A stretch of DNA of 58,307 nt from Deinococcus sp. Lineage in GTDB: Bacteria; Deinococcota; Deinococci; Deinococcales; Deinococcaceae. Position 1 is the first letter of the stretch. Each line of letters begins with the position of its first letter. Location of the stretch: positions 1 through 58,307 of the forward strand of contig NZ_JAGLBB010000010.1 in the NCBI RefSeq assembly GCF_018260555.1, read 5' to 3'. Both the position numbers and the translations under genes were made by a program. The notes beneath the pieces are model-generated. The model ran no database searches and was not told the origin of the DNA. It saw nothing but the letters and a program-made list of their open reading frames with translations. Positions 29,856 through 38,957 of this stretch are shown piece by piece.

Positions 29856-30718
29856 GAGCCGACATGAGTCCCGCTGACCTCGCCCCGCTGCCCGCCACGT
29901 ACTTCGCGCCCGCGAAGGTGAACCTGGGCCTGAGCGTGAGGGGCCTGCGCGCCGACGGCTACCATGAACTGCACTCCCTGATGGTTGCGCTGAACGTCGG
30001 GGATGACCTGGACATCGCCCCGGCCGACTCGTTGACCCTGAACGTGCAGGGCGCGGACCTCCCGACCGACGGGCGCAACCTGGTGTACCGCGCCGCCCGC
30101 GCGTACCTGGACGCCGCCGGTCACCCCGGCGGCGCCGCCATCACGCTGCATAAGCGCCTGCCGCTGGCGTCCGGGCTGGGTGGTGGCAGCAGCGACGCCG
30201 CGACCACCCTGATGGCCCTGGCGCGGCTGTACCCGGCCCGCGTGGACCTGCCTACCCTGGCCCTGAAACTCGGCGCGGACGTGCCGTTCTTCCTGCTGGG
30301 CAGCGCCGCCGTGGCGTCCGGCGTGGGCGAGATCCTGGAACCGCTGCCCGTGCCGCCCGTTCCGCTGGTGCTCGTGAACCCCGGCGTGGAGGTCGCCGCC
30401 CGCGACGCCTACGCCTGGCTGGACGCCGAGGAAGCCTTCACACCGGCCCTGGATACCGAGGCCATCCTGGACGCCCTGAGCGCAGGCCGTCCCGCGCCGT
30501 ACCTGAACGCCCTGCAAGGCCCGGTCGCCGCCCGCCACGCGCCCATCCGTGAGGCCCTGAGCGCCCTGGAGACCGCCGGGCTGCACTCGGCCCTGATGAG
30601 CGGTTCGGGGAGCACCTGTTTCGCCCTGGCCCGCGACGACGCCCACGCGCACGACGCCGCGCACGCCCTGGCCCGGCAGTACCCGCACTGGTGGGTGCAG
30701 GCCACGCGCACGCTGTAA
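29849..30718 (+). CDS. ispE: 4-diphosphocytidyl-2-C-methyl-D-erythritol kinase
   Basis: GHMP-family kinase acting directly after IspD; 289 aa from ATG 29849 (7-nt overlap with ispD) or 284 aa from ATG 29864, which has a weak GAGAG ahead of it. The substrate segment FAPAKVNLGLSVRGLRADGY, the ATP loop LPLASGLGGGSSDAA and the C-terminal SALMSGSGSTCFAL are all present. Its TAA stop (30716-30718) is the first triplet of repeat copy 6 (TAATACGG). Confidence 0.95.
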   Translation: MLRADMSPADLAPLPATYFAPAKVNLGLSVRGLRADGYHELHSLMVALNVGDDLDIAPADSLTLNVQGADLPTDGRNLVYRAARAYLDAAGHPGGAAITLHKRLPLASGLGGGSSDAATTLMALARLYPARVDLPTLALKLGADVPFFLLGSAAVASGVGEILEPLPVPPVPLVLVNPGVEVAARDAYAWLDAEEAFTPALDTEAILDALSAGRPAPYLNALQGPVAARHAPIREALSALETAGLHSALMSGSGSTCFALARDDAHAHDAAHALARQYPHWWVQATRTL

Positions 30719-30795
30719 TACGGCCTCCGATTGAATGGCTTGCAAGGCCACTGGGTCCGAGCGGATGCGAGGAGGAGAAACACGGGTTCCGGGCG
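30716..30795 (-). repeat. Partial TRATACGG repeat (copy 6)
   Basis: Begins TAATACGGCCTCCGATTGAATGG and continues into GGTCCGAGCGGATGCGAGGAGGAG, matching the inverted right half of the full copies. The TAA is the ispE stop. It merges into the hairpin at 30800-30832. Confidence 0.7.
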
Positions 30796-30799
30796 TGGA

Positions 30800-30832
30800 G
30801 CTGACAGATCGGTGGTGTTCCGATCTGTCAGC
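30800..30832. terminator. Perfect 13-bp hairpin after ispE
   Basis: GCTGACAGATCGG (30800-30812) pairs exactly with 30820-30832 over a 7-nt loop. It stands between ispE (+) and the convergent MFS relic; no U-tract follows on either strand, so it may be a processing or 3'-end stabilising hairpin. Confidence 0.55.
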
Positions 30833-30849
30833 ACAAACGGCAGTTCGTG

Positions 30850-31151
30850 TTAGGGCGCTCCGGTCGCTGCGGCGCGTCTGCTGCGGTGGCGGGCCAGGTC
30901 GTACAGCGGGGCGCTGAGGAAGCACGGCCGCGCCGAGGCTGGACACGTCGGTCACGCCCGCCAGTTGCCACGCCGCGCCGCCCAGCACGGGCCTGGCGGC
31001 GTACCCGAGCGCCTCGACGGCCATGACGGCGCCCCACGCGGCAGCCTGCTGACCTTCGGGGAGGGTGCGGGCGACCAGTGTTCCAGCCGGTGATGAACGC
31101 GCCGTAGCCCAGGTCAACCAGGACGCCCAGCGGGAGCAGCAGGGCGCTCAT
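30850..31151 (-). pseudogene. MFS-type transporter, C-terminal fragment with two frameshifts
   Basis: Read on the minus strand across three frames, the region gives a coherent membrane-protein tail: LLLPLGVLVDLGYGAFITG, then (after a shift near 31085) TLVARTLPEGQQAAAWGAVM and ALGYAARPVLGGAAWQLAGV, then (after a shift near 30925) FLSAPLYDLARHRSRR and a stop at 30850-30852. The pattern fits the last helices of a major-facilitator transporter. The N-terminal two thirds are absent, so it is a decayed remnant. The remaining 150 nt up to the acylase gene hold nothing I recognise beyond its ribosome site. Confidence 0.7.
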
Positions 31152-31305
31152 GCGGGCGCGGTTTCCTGGGGGATACCGACTGCCGTCTCCAGTTCCCGAC
31201 GGGGGGCCTTGCCGTGGAGCGTGGGCTATGCTGCCCGCATCGACAATCTCAGGACGCTGGGGTCGCCACCGGGCGCTCTGGCCGTCACCTTCAAGGAGGC
31301 TGAAC

Positions 31306-33771
31306 ATGGCGCAGCGGCAGGCAGACCGGGCAGGTCGGAGCGGAAAGAAGCGCAGGCGCTCCCCGTGGGTGGTGCTGGGCCAGGGGCTGCTGGGACTGGC
31401 GGCGCTGCTGCTCCTGGCAGGCGGGGGCGCGTTCGCGTGGCTGAAAAGTACCTCCGGGGCGCAGCGCAGCGGGGCCGTGACAGTCGCCGGCGTGTCAGGG
31501 CCAGTCACGGTCACGCGTGACGCCTGGGGCGTGCCGCACATTCGCGCCGCGACGGACACGGACGCCGTGTACGCGCTGGGCTTCGTGCACTGGCAGGACC
31601 GCGCGTGGCAGATGGACTTCCAGCGGCGCGTGGCGCAGGGCCGCCTGTCCGAGGTGCTGGGCGGGGCGGCGCTGGAACAGGACCGCTTTCTGCGCACCTG
31701 GGGGTTCGGGCGGGCGGCCGAGGCGGCCCTCCCGGCCCTGTCCGCGCAGTCCCGCGCACTGATCGGCGCATACACGGCGGGCGTGAACGCCGCACAGGCG
31801 CAGGGGAAGACTGCGCTGGAATTCCGGATTCTGGGCTACACGCCGCAACCCTGGCAGGACGTGGACAGCGTCTCCTGGAGCAAGCTGATGGCCTTCGACC
31901 TGGGCGGGAACTACGAGGAAGAAGTGCTGGGCGCGCAGGTGGTCCGCGCGCTCGGCGAGGACGGCTTGAATCAGGTGACGGCCCCGTACCCGGCGGACGG
32001 CCCGACCATCCTGAGCGCCGACGAGTTGACCGGGGGGGCACAGTCCCTGGCCGGGGGTGCACAGTCCCTGGCCGGCGCCGTCAGTGCAGGAACGGACGGG
32101 ACACAGGTAGCTGTCCCGCAGAAGCGAGGGTTGCCGCAGGCGACCGTGCAGGCGCTACGCTCGCACCTGCTGGCCGCGCGGGCCCTGGGCATGCAGGCCG
32201 TGCCGGGCAAGGGCAGCAACGACTGGGTGATCGCCGGGAGCCGCACCGCGACCGGGAAACCCATCCTGGCGGACGACCCGCACCTGAGCCTGAGCGCGCC
32301 GATGTTGTGGTACCTCGCGGACGTACGCGGCGACCGCCTGCGGGCCATCGGGGCCAGCATTCCGGGCCTGCCGGCCATCGTGATCGGACGCAACGACCGC
32401 GTGGCGTGGGGCGTGACGAACGTGAACCCGGACGTGCAGGACCTGTACATCGAGCCCGAGGGCGCGCCCCTGACCAGCCGCCGCGAGGTCATCCGGGTCA
32501 AGGGCCAGCCGGACGTGACCCTCACAGTCCGCAGCAGCGCGCACGGACCGATCATCAGTGACGCCGGGGCGGGCGCCGTGGGGCCGCGCGTGGCGCTGAA
32601 GTGGACGGCCCTGCAAGGCGGCGACACGACCATGGACGCCTTCCTGGGCCTGAATTACGCGCAGAACTGGGCGCAGTTCACGGGCGCGCTGCGCTCATAC
32701 GTGGCGCCCAGCCAGAACTTCGTGTACGCCGACGTGGACGGCAACACCGGGTACTACGCGCCGGGGCGTGTGCCCATCCGCCGTGGCTGGGACGGCAGCC
32801 TGCCCGTCAGTGGCGACGGGAGCCGCGAGTGGGAGGGCTTCATTCCCTTCGAGCAGTTGCCGCACACCCTGAACCCCGCCGACGGGCTGATCGTCACGGC
32901 CAACAATCAGGTGTTGCCCAGCCCCGACTCGCGCGCGCTGGGCAACGACCGCAACTGGGCCGAACCGTACCGCGCCCAGCGCATCACGGACCTGCTAGGC
33001 GCCAAGGCGAAACTGACCGTGCCGGACGTGCAGCGCGTACAACTGGACACCACCAGCCTCGTCTGGGCGGACCTGAGGGGGCCGCTGCTGTCCACCCGGC
33101 CCGGCAGCGACCGGGCGCGGCAGGCACTGGAGAAGCTGCGCGGCTGGGACGGCAACGAAACGACCGACAGCGTGCCCGCCACACTGTTCGAGGCGTGGCT
33201 GATGCAGTTGCAGGAGATGGCGCGCGACGAACTGGGCACCGATACCGTCATGAACAGCCTGTCCGTCCTGAATCAACTGCGCGGCGCGGACGGTCGCGGC
33301 GAACTGTGCGCCGTGAAGGGCCAGGGCGACTGCGCGGCCCTGCTGACCCGCACGCTGGACACCGCCCTAACCGACCTGCAAGGCCGCCTCGGACCGGACA
33401 TGAACACCTGGACCTACGGGCGACTGCACACGGTCGCCAGTCACCACCGCGCCTTCGGGAACGTGCGGGCCCTGGCGTGGCTGTTCAACCACTCGGCGCC
33501 CACGCCCGGCGGAACGAACACCGTGAACGTCGGCCGGCCCGAACACGGCACCTTCCGGCAGACGCACGGCCCCAGTTACCGGCAGGTCGTGGACCTTGCC
33601 GACCCCAACCGCAGCGTGTTCATAGGCAGCCTGGGCCAGGACGGCAACCCGCTGGGCGCGCACGCCGCCGACCAGCAACCCCGCTGGATTGCCGGGGAGT
33701 ACCTGCCCATGAGTACCGATCAGGCCGACTGGGGCCGCGTCAGCACCCTGACCCTGAATCCCAGACCCTGA
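31306..33771 (+). CDS. Penicillin acylase (Ntn-hydrolase) family protein
   Basis: 821 aa. It begins with a basic stretch and a membrane anchor/signal (GQGLLGLAALLLLAGGGAFA), so the enzyme is exported or anchored outside. The alpha-chain region has RDAWGVPHIRAATDTDAVYA and HWQDRAWQMDFQRR; the autoprocessing site is GKG|SNDWVIAG with the nucleophile Ser at about residue 304, followed by a beta chain with PDVQDLYIEPEG. Substrates in this family range from penicillins to acyl-homoserine lactones and cyclic lipopeptides; the one here is unknown. A duplicated GGAQSLAGGAQSLAG lies in the linker just before the cleavage site. ATG 31306 is set by AAGGAGG 7 nt upstream. Confidence 0.9.
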   Translation: MAQRQADRAGRSGKKRRRSPWVVLGQGLLGLAALLLLAGGGAFAWLKSTSGAQRSGAVTVAGVSGPVTVTRDAWGVPHIRAATDTDAVYALGFVHWQDRAWQMDFQRRVAQGRLSEVLGGAALEQDRFLRTWGFGRAAEAALPALSAQSRALIGAYTAGVNAAQAQGKTALEFRILGYTPQPWQDVDSVSWSKLMAFDLGGNYEEEVLGAQVVRALGEDGLNQVTAPYPADGPTILSADELTGGAQSLAGGAQSLAGAVSAGTDGTQVAVPQKRGLPQATVQALRSHLLAARALGMQAVPGKGSNDWVIAGSRTATGKPILADDPHLSLSAPMLWYLADVRGDRLRAIGASIPGLPAIVIGRNDRVAWGVTNVNPDVQDLYIEPEGAPLTSRREVIRVKGQPDVTLTVRSSAHGPIISDAGAGAVGPRVALKWTALQGGDTTMDAFLGLNYAQNWAQFTGALRSYVAPSQNFVYADVDGNTGYYAPGRVPIRRGWDGSLPVSGDGSREWEGFIPFEQLPHTLNPADGLIVTANNQVLPSPDSRALGNDRNWAEPYRAQRITDLLGAKAKLTVPDVQRVQLDTTSLVWADLRGPLLSTRPGSDRARQALEKLRGWDGNETTDSVPATLFEAWLMQLQEMARDELGTDTVMNSLSVLNQLRGADGRGELCAVKGQGDCAALLTRTLDTALTDLQGRLGPDMNTWTYGRLHTVASHHRAFGNVRALAWLFNHSAPTPGGTNTVNVGRPEHGTFRQTHGPSYRQVVDLADPNRSVFIGSLGQDGNPLGAHAADQQPRWIAGEYLPMSTDQADWGRVSTLTLNPRP

Positions 33772-33793
33772 ATCCCTGAACCCCCTCTCAACG

Positions 33794-33839
33794 CGCCCCC
33801 GCCTTCCCGCGGCGTGGGCGTTTAGGGAAGGCGGGGGCG
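33794..33839 (+). terminator. 15-bp hairpin after the acylase gene
   Basis: CGCCCCCGCCTTCCC (33794-33808) is fully complementary to 33825-33839 with a 16-nt loop, just after the stop codon. There is no U-tract, but no other gene-end signal exists here. Confidence 0.6.
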
Positions 33840-33902
33840 TGAAGAGGCCAGTGCGTTCATGAAAGACAGTTGCGGCGCGGGCAACCCGGTACACTCCAGG
33901 GC

Positions 33903-34502
33903 ATGGCTGAACCTCACCGCGTGCGCGACGCCCTGCGCGCCAGCATGACCGCCTGGGCCACCCTGACCGTCCGGGACGATCAGGCCCGCGTGACCCTCGC
34001 CCCGGACCTCGATGTGCTCGCCCCGTACCTCGATCAGATCGACCCCGCCTGGAGTCTCACCTGGGCGTGTGACAGCGTCACGCCGCCCGTCGTGCGCGCC
34101 CGCCTGACCGTGCACGGCGCCGCCCGCGAGGGACTGGCGACCGCGCACACCCTGCACGACGCGAAACTGGCCGCGCTGGCCGAGATGGCCCGCAGCTACG
34201 GCGTGCGCCCCACCAGCGACCCCGTCTGGGTCGAGTACGACCCGGAAGACGGCGCGAACACCACCGAACTGGAAACCGACACGCCCGCCCCCGCCGACCT
34301 CCCCGAACGACCCCTGCCCCCCACGCCACCCCGCGACCCGCAGATGGAAAAAGCGCGCCGACACATCGAAGACCTCCTCGATCAACTGAACGTTGCCGGG
34401 CGCGGCGGTGAGGCCGCCCGCATCCTCATGCGCGGCTACGGCGAAACGCTGGAAGAAAGCCGCGCCATCTACAAGGAACTGCACTCCATCCTCAAAGGCT
34501 GA
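33903..34502 (+). CDS. Divergent DdrA/Rad52-like protein (candidate)
   Basis: 199 aa. The first 120 residues follow the remembered pattern of Deinococcus DdrA, a Rad52-type single-stranded-DNA end-protection protein: DLDVLAPYLDQIDPAWSLTW, then SVTPPVVRARLTVHGAAREG, a helix AHTLHDAKLAALAEMARSYG and a short VWVEYDPEDG strand, aligning with DdrA's WSFEMEV, VKGRLTVLGVTRED and AMKRCAVQFGIGRYLYDLP. The C-terminal helix ETLEESRAIYKELHSILKG also resembles the DdrA end. The middle is a Pro/Thr/Glu linker. It is too divergent for certainty. ATG 33903 is 7 nt after TACACT (33890-33895). No RDRM palindrome is found upstream, so DdrO control is not indicated. Confidence 0.55.
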   Translation: MAEPHRVRDALRASMTAWATLTVRDDQARVTLAPDLDVLAPYLDQIDPAWSLTWACDSVTPPVVRARLTVHGAAREGLATAHTLHDAKLAALAEMARSYGVRPTSDPVWVEYDPEDGANTTELETDTPAPADLPERPLPPTPPRDPQMEKARRHIEDLLDQLNVAGRGGEAARILMRGYGETLEESRAIYKELHSILKG

Positions 34503-34623
34503 AAACGGAGTTCCAGACTCCGCACGCCCGCACGCACCCGACCCACGCGCGACGCGGGGCTCCGCCAGTCGCCCGCCAGCCCCCATCGGGGGGGAAGCCC
34601 GGCATCCCGTAGACTGACAACCG

Positions 34624-35385
34624 ATGCGGAAGTTCCTGGCTTTCGGTGATGTGCACGCCGACTTCGACACCCTCTGGGCCGCCCTGCGCGCCGCCAGCTG
34701 CGCCGACACGAACGGCCAGCCCACCCCGCCCGTGCAGGCCGGACTGTACCAGGTTGTCCTGATCGGCGACCTGGTGCACCCCAAGAACGACCGCGAGTAC
34801 AGCCGCCTGACCGGCCTGCCCAGCTTCGAGCCCAAGAACCCCGACCACCTGTTCCTCGCGGCGCGCGAACAGGTCAAGCACCTCGACCGCCTGCGCGAGT
34901 ACCAGAGCGCTGCGCCGCACGCCATTCACATCATCCTGGGCAACCACGACGACGCCGTACTGAACACCAGCTTCCTGCTCGGCACCAGCGGCGGCCTCGT
35001 CCACGCCGAATTCGACCCGGATCACGGCGGCATCCACCTGCCCGACCAGCTGAAACACTGGATGCAGTCCTTCGCCCGCGAACTCAGGGTCGGCACCGTG
35101 CAGTTCGCGCACGTCTCCCCTCTTCCCGGCCACACGCACTACGACGACCTGTTCTACGCCGACCGCAGCCCCAAACGCTGGTTCCTCGAAACACCCGAGT
35201 ACGTGCAGATGGCCGGCCTGAGCTTCGGCGTGTACGGCCACACCCAGATCGAGGACGGCATCCTGCTCGACGAAACACACCACCTCGCCATGATTGACGC
35301 CCTGCACAGCCGCGAGTACCTGGAACTCATGCTGAACCCCGAACAGCCCGACCCGCTGATCAGTGTCCGCGCCGTCCCCTTCTAA
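34624..35385 (+). CDS. Calcineurin-like metallophosphoesterase
   Basis: 253 aa soluble protein with the full metal-ligand series: FGDVHADF (D, H), VVLIGDLVHPKN (GD with the second Asp replaced by the LVH variant), IILGNHDDAV (GNHD), QFAHVSPLPGH, and a terminal VYGHTQIEDG (GHT). The insert between the GD and GNHD motifs contains FLAAREQVKHLDRL. The substrate (phosphodiester, nucleotide or phosphoprotein) cannot be inferred. ATG 34624 lies 8 nt after TAGACT (34610-34615). It is probably monocistronic; the tRNA pair follows with its own promoter. Confidence 0.85.
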   Translation: MRKFLAFGDVHADFDTLWAALRAASCADTNGQPTPPVQAGLYQVVLIGDLVHPKNDREYSRLTGLPSFEPKNPDHLFLAAREQVKHLDRLREYQSAAPHAIHIILGNHDDAVLNTSFLLGTSGGLVHAEFDPDHGGIHLPDQLKHWMQSFARELRVGTVQFAHVSPLPGHTHYDDLFYADRSPKRWFLETPEYVQMAGLSFGVYGHTQIEDGILLDETHHLAMIDALHSREYLELMLNPEQPDPLISVRAVPF

Positions 35386-35565
35386 GTACACTGCGTTTAT
35401 CTTGTCGATAAACTGCGCGGAGCGCGGAGCACAAGAAAGTACGTTGGAGCGGGAATGGAGAGGTTCCGGTGCTTTCCCGGCATGGCGCCATGTGAGCTTC
35501 AAGGTACTTAACCCGCCCGCTTCTGACCTGCCCCACTGTGACCGACCCTCGCCGCCTGCAACTGG

Positions 35566-35594
35566 TTGACAACCGTAAGAGCCGCCGCTATCCT
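35566..35594 (+). promoter_or_regulatory. Promoter of the tRNA-Asp/tRNA-Phe unit
   Basis: A perfect TTGACA (35566-35571), a 17-bp spacer and TATCCT (35589-35594), 44 nt ahead of the first tRNA. The stretch 35386-35565 upstream holds a GTTTATC/GATAAAC palindrome (35395-35413) and no gene. Confidence 0.8.
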
Positions 35595-35638
35595 TAACCC
35601 CGCTGCTTTTACAGCGGCGCACCAGTAACTTCCATCAT

Positions 35639-35716
<78 letters not shown>

Positions 35717-35719
35717 GAA

Positions 35720-35795
<76 letters not shown>

Positions 35796-35802
35796 CCACA
35801 GG

Positions 35803-35834
35803 AAATCCTCGTCCCAGACGGGGATTTTTCCTTT
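35803..35834 (+). terminator. Rho-independent terminator of the tRNA unit
   Basis: AAATCCTCGTC (35803-35813), loop CCA, then GACGGGGATTT (11 bp with one wobble), running into TTTTTCCTTTT. It starts 8 nt after the tRNA-Phe CCA. Confidence 0.9.
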
Positions 35835-36034
35835 TATGCACAGTTGATATTTCGGTTCAACGGGCAGTGCCGCGGACTGCCTTCTGCTACGTCAACAACG
35901 CGGAATCCGCGCTGCTTCTCCTCGCCCTGCGGCGCAGCTCTGCAGGCTCGCCCGGATGGAAGGGTTGTTGCAGACCACTCCACCGGAGTGCGGTTCGGAC
36001 CATCGGCGCAGTCGGGTCTGTTTTAATGTCGGGC

Positions 36035-37132
<1,098 letters not shown>

Positions 37133-37196
37133 CCCACCCCCAGCCATTCCAGCTGCCGCCGCTGGGGCTGCGTCCGCGCCGTCCACAGGGTGAGCG

Positions 37197-37871
37197 TCAG
37201 GCGCGGCGGGCGGGGCGATTCCGGGCGCGTTTGATGGTCGCCACGCCCGCCCCGTCGCGCAGGACGGTCACGTACAGGTTCCACCACGCGCGGGCCTGCG
37301 CGGGGTCACGGGTCAGGTTCTCGAAGCGGTAGTACGCGGCCTCGCCGGTCGGGAGGACGAAGGTGGGCGTGCCGAACACGCCGATATCGGCGGCTTCATG
37401 CAGGTCAGCGCGCAGCGCGGCGCGCAGGCCCGCGTCGTCGCTCAGGTCGGCGGCGAAGCGTTCCGGGTCCAGCGCGGCCTGCACGGCGGCGGCCTGGATG
37501 GTATCGGTGGTCAGGGGCTGGCCGTGTTCGTGGCGGGCGCGGAACAACGCCAGTGAGAACGCCCACACGGCCTCCTCGCCCTGCCGGGCGGCGGCCTGGG
37601 CGGCCAGGAACGCGGCCAGACCGCCCTGCTGGTACTCGCTGCCCTCGTGGGCGGGCTGATCGGTCAGCCACCACGCGGTCTGCGCCTGCCCGGCGTTGTC
37701 AGCGTGGTTGCCCTGCACCAGCGAGAAGTGCCGCAGCGTGAACGCCTCGCCCTCTGCGCGCAGCGCGGCGGCCAGTTCCACGCCTCGCCACGCGTAAGGG
37801 CACAGGAAATCCATGAACACGTGGCTAGGCTGCGGGGTGGGCTGTCCGGGGGTGGCGTGCGCGTCGGTCAT
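37197..37871 (-). CDS. DsbA/FrnE-like thioredoxin-fold protein
   Basis: 224 aa, no signal peptide, so cytoplasmic. It has the DsbA-type layout: FMDFLCPYAWRG near the N-terminus (CPYA, only the first active-site Cys), an inserted helical domain, and the cis-Pro loop region DIGVFGTPTFVLPTG before the last strand. Having a single Cys suggests an HCCA-isomerase or glutathione-S-transferase-kappa-like role, or a monothiol oxidoreductase, rather than disulfide formation. ATG 37871 is 7 nt after the minus-strand TAGCGT box (37879-37884). It lies convergent with aguA. Confidence 0.8.
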   Translation of the reverse strand: MTDAHATPGQPTPQPSHVFMDFLCPYAWRGVELAAALRAEGEAFTLRHFSLVQGNHADNAGQAQTAWWLTDQPAHEGSEYQQGGLAAFLAAQAAARQGEEAVWAFSLALFRARHEHGQPLTTDTIQAAAVQAALDPERFAADLSDDAGLRAALRADLHEAADIGVFGTPTFVLPTGEAAYYRFENLTRDPAQARAWWNLYVTVLRDGAGVATIKRARNRPARRA

Positions 37872-37910
37872 GTCGGGCACGCTAGCACCCGCCCCGCCGG
37901 AGCGGAAAGA

Positions 37911-38927
37911 TCAGCTGGGCTGCACTCCTACGGCACTGGCCCCAGCGGCCCTGCTCCCGGCGGTGCGGTGTCCCTCGACGGCCTCTACCTCGGCGGCTGC
38001 GCCTGCCACCAGCACGGTGTCCCCGGCCTGTAACTCGTCTCCGGCGCGGCAGCGGATGGGGTGCCCGCCCCGCCAGATGGCCACGATCAGCGCGCCCGTC
38101 TCGCGGCCCAGGGCTTCGACCGTCTGCCCGACCAGGGTGTCGGGCACGCTGATCTCGCGGATGATGAAGTGATCGCTGGTCACGTCGCCGCTGAGCAGGC
38201 GGCTCAGGCGCGGGGCGAGCATCATGGCGGCGATGCGGTTTCCGCTGAGCTGGTAGGGGTTCACGACCTCGTCCGCTCCGGCGCGGCGCATCTTCTGCGC
38301 GGCCCTCTCGTCACTGGCGCGCGCGATCACGCGCAGCGCCGGGTTCAGGCCCTTGGCGGACAGCACCACGTACAGGTTGCTGGGGTCGCTGTTGATGACC
38401 GTGACCAGTGACTCGGCCCGTTCGGCCCCGGCGCGGCGCAGTACGTCCTCGTCGGTGGCGTCACCGACGAGCGTGTGAATGCCCTGGCCCTGCGCCCACT
38501 CCAGGTGCTCGGATCGGTGATCGATCACGACCACGTCCTTGCGCGCCGCGCGCAGGGCGACGCACACGGCCTCGCCCACCTGCCCGTACCCGCACACCAC
38601 CGTATGTCCCCGCAGGTGAATCAATTTGCGCTCCTTTCGCCGCCGCACGGCCAGCGGGTCCGTCAGGCCGCGCACGACCGTCTCGGCCAGCAGGGTCAGC
38701 AGGTACAGCATCAGGCCGATCCCGACGAGCATCAGCAGGGTGCTGAACACCTTGCCGTCGGTGCTCAGCGGTTCGGGTGAGCCGTACCCGACGGTCGTCA
38801 GGGTCATGACCGTCATGAACACGCAGTCCAGCCAGCTCCAGCCTTCCAGCACCCGGTATCCGAGCGTGCCGAACAGCACCAGACCCACGATCAGGGTCAG
38901 CAGCAGGAGCGGGCGGCGGCGGTCCAC
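37911..38927 (-). CDS. Two-helix potassium channel with RCK (TrkA-N/TrkA-C) domain
   Basis: 338 aa, MthK-like. TM1 (LLLLTLIVGLVLFGTLGYRV), the pore helix and selectivity filter TLTTVGYGSPEP (TVGYG at 45-49), TM2 (LLMLVGIGLMLYLLTLLAE), then the RCK Rossmann domain HTVVCGYGQVGEAV with acidic VVVIDHRSEH, and a TrkA-C domain to the end. It is probably a ligand-gated K+ channel controlling osmotic balance or membrane potential. Start GTG 38927 is 7 nt after TACACT (38935-38940). The Ala/Gly-rich last 15 residues are probably disordered. Confidence 0.92.
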   Translation of the reverse strand: MDRRRPLLLLTLIVGLVLFGTLGYRVLEGWSWLDCVFMTVMTLTTVGYGSPEPLSTDGKVFSTLLMLVGIGLMLYLLTLLAETVVRGLTDPLAVRRRKERKLIHLRGHTVVCGYGQVGEAVCVALRAARKDVVVIDHRSEHLEWAQGQGIHTLVGDATDEDVLRRAGAERAESLVTVINSDPSNLYVVLSAKGLNPALRVIARASDERAAQKMRRAGADEVVNPYQLSGNRIAAMMLAPRLSRLLSGDVTSDHFIIREISVPDTLVGQTVEALGRETGALIVAIWRGGHPIRCRAGDELQAGDTVLVAGAAAEVEAVEGHRTAGSRAAGASAVGVQPS

Positions 38928-38957
38928 AGGGAACAGTGTAGGGCGGCGCGGCCGGGT

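Noticed and set aside
35395..35413. GTTTATC-TTGTC-GATAAAC palindrome as a radiation/desiccation response motif (RDRM)
   Set aside because: The RDRM half-site is TTATGTCA; this palindrome lacks the GTCA/TGAC core and lies downstream of a gene and 150 bp from the tRNA promoter.
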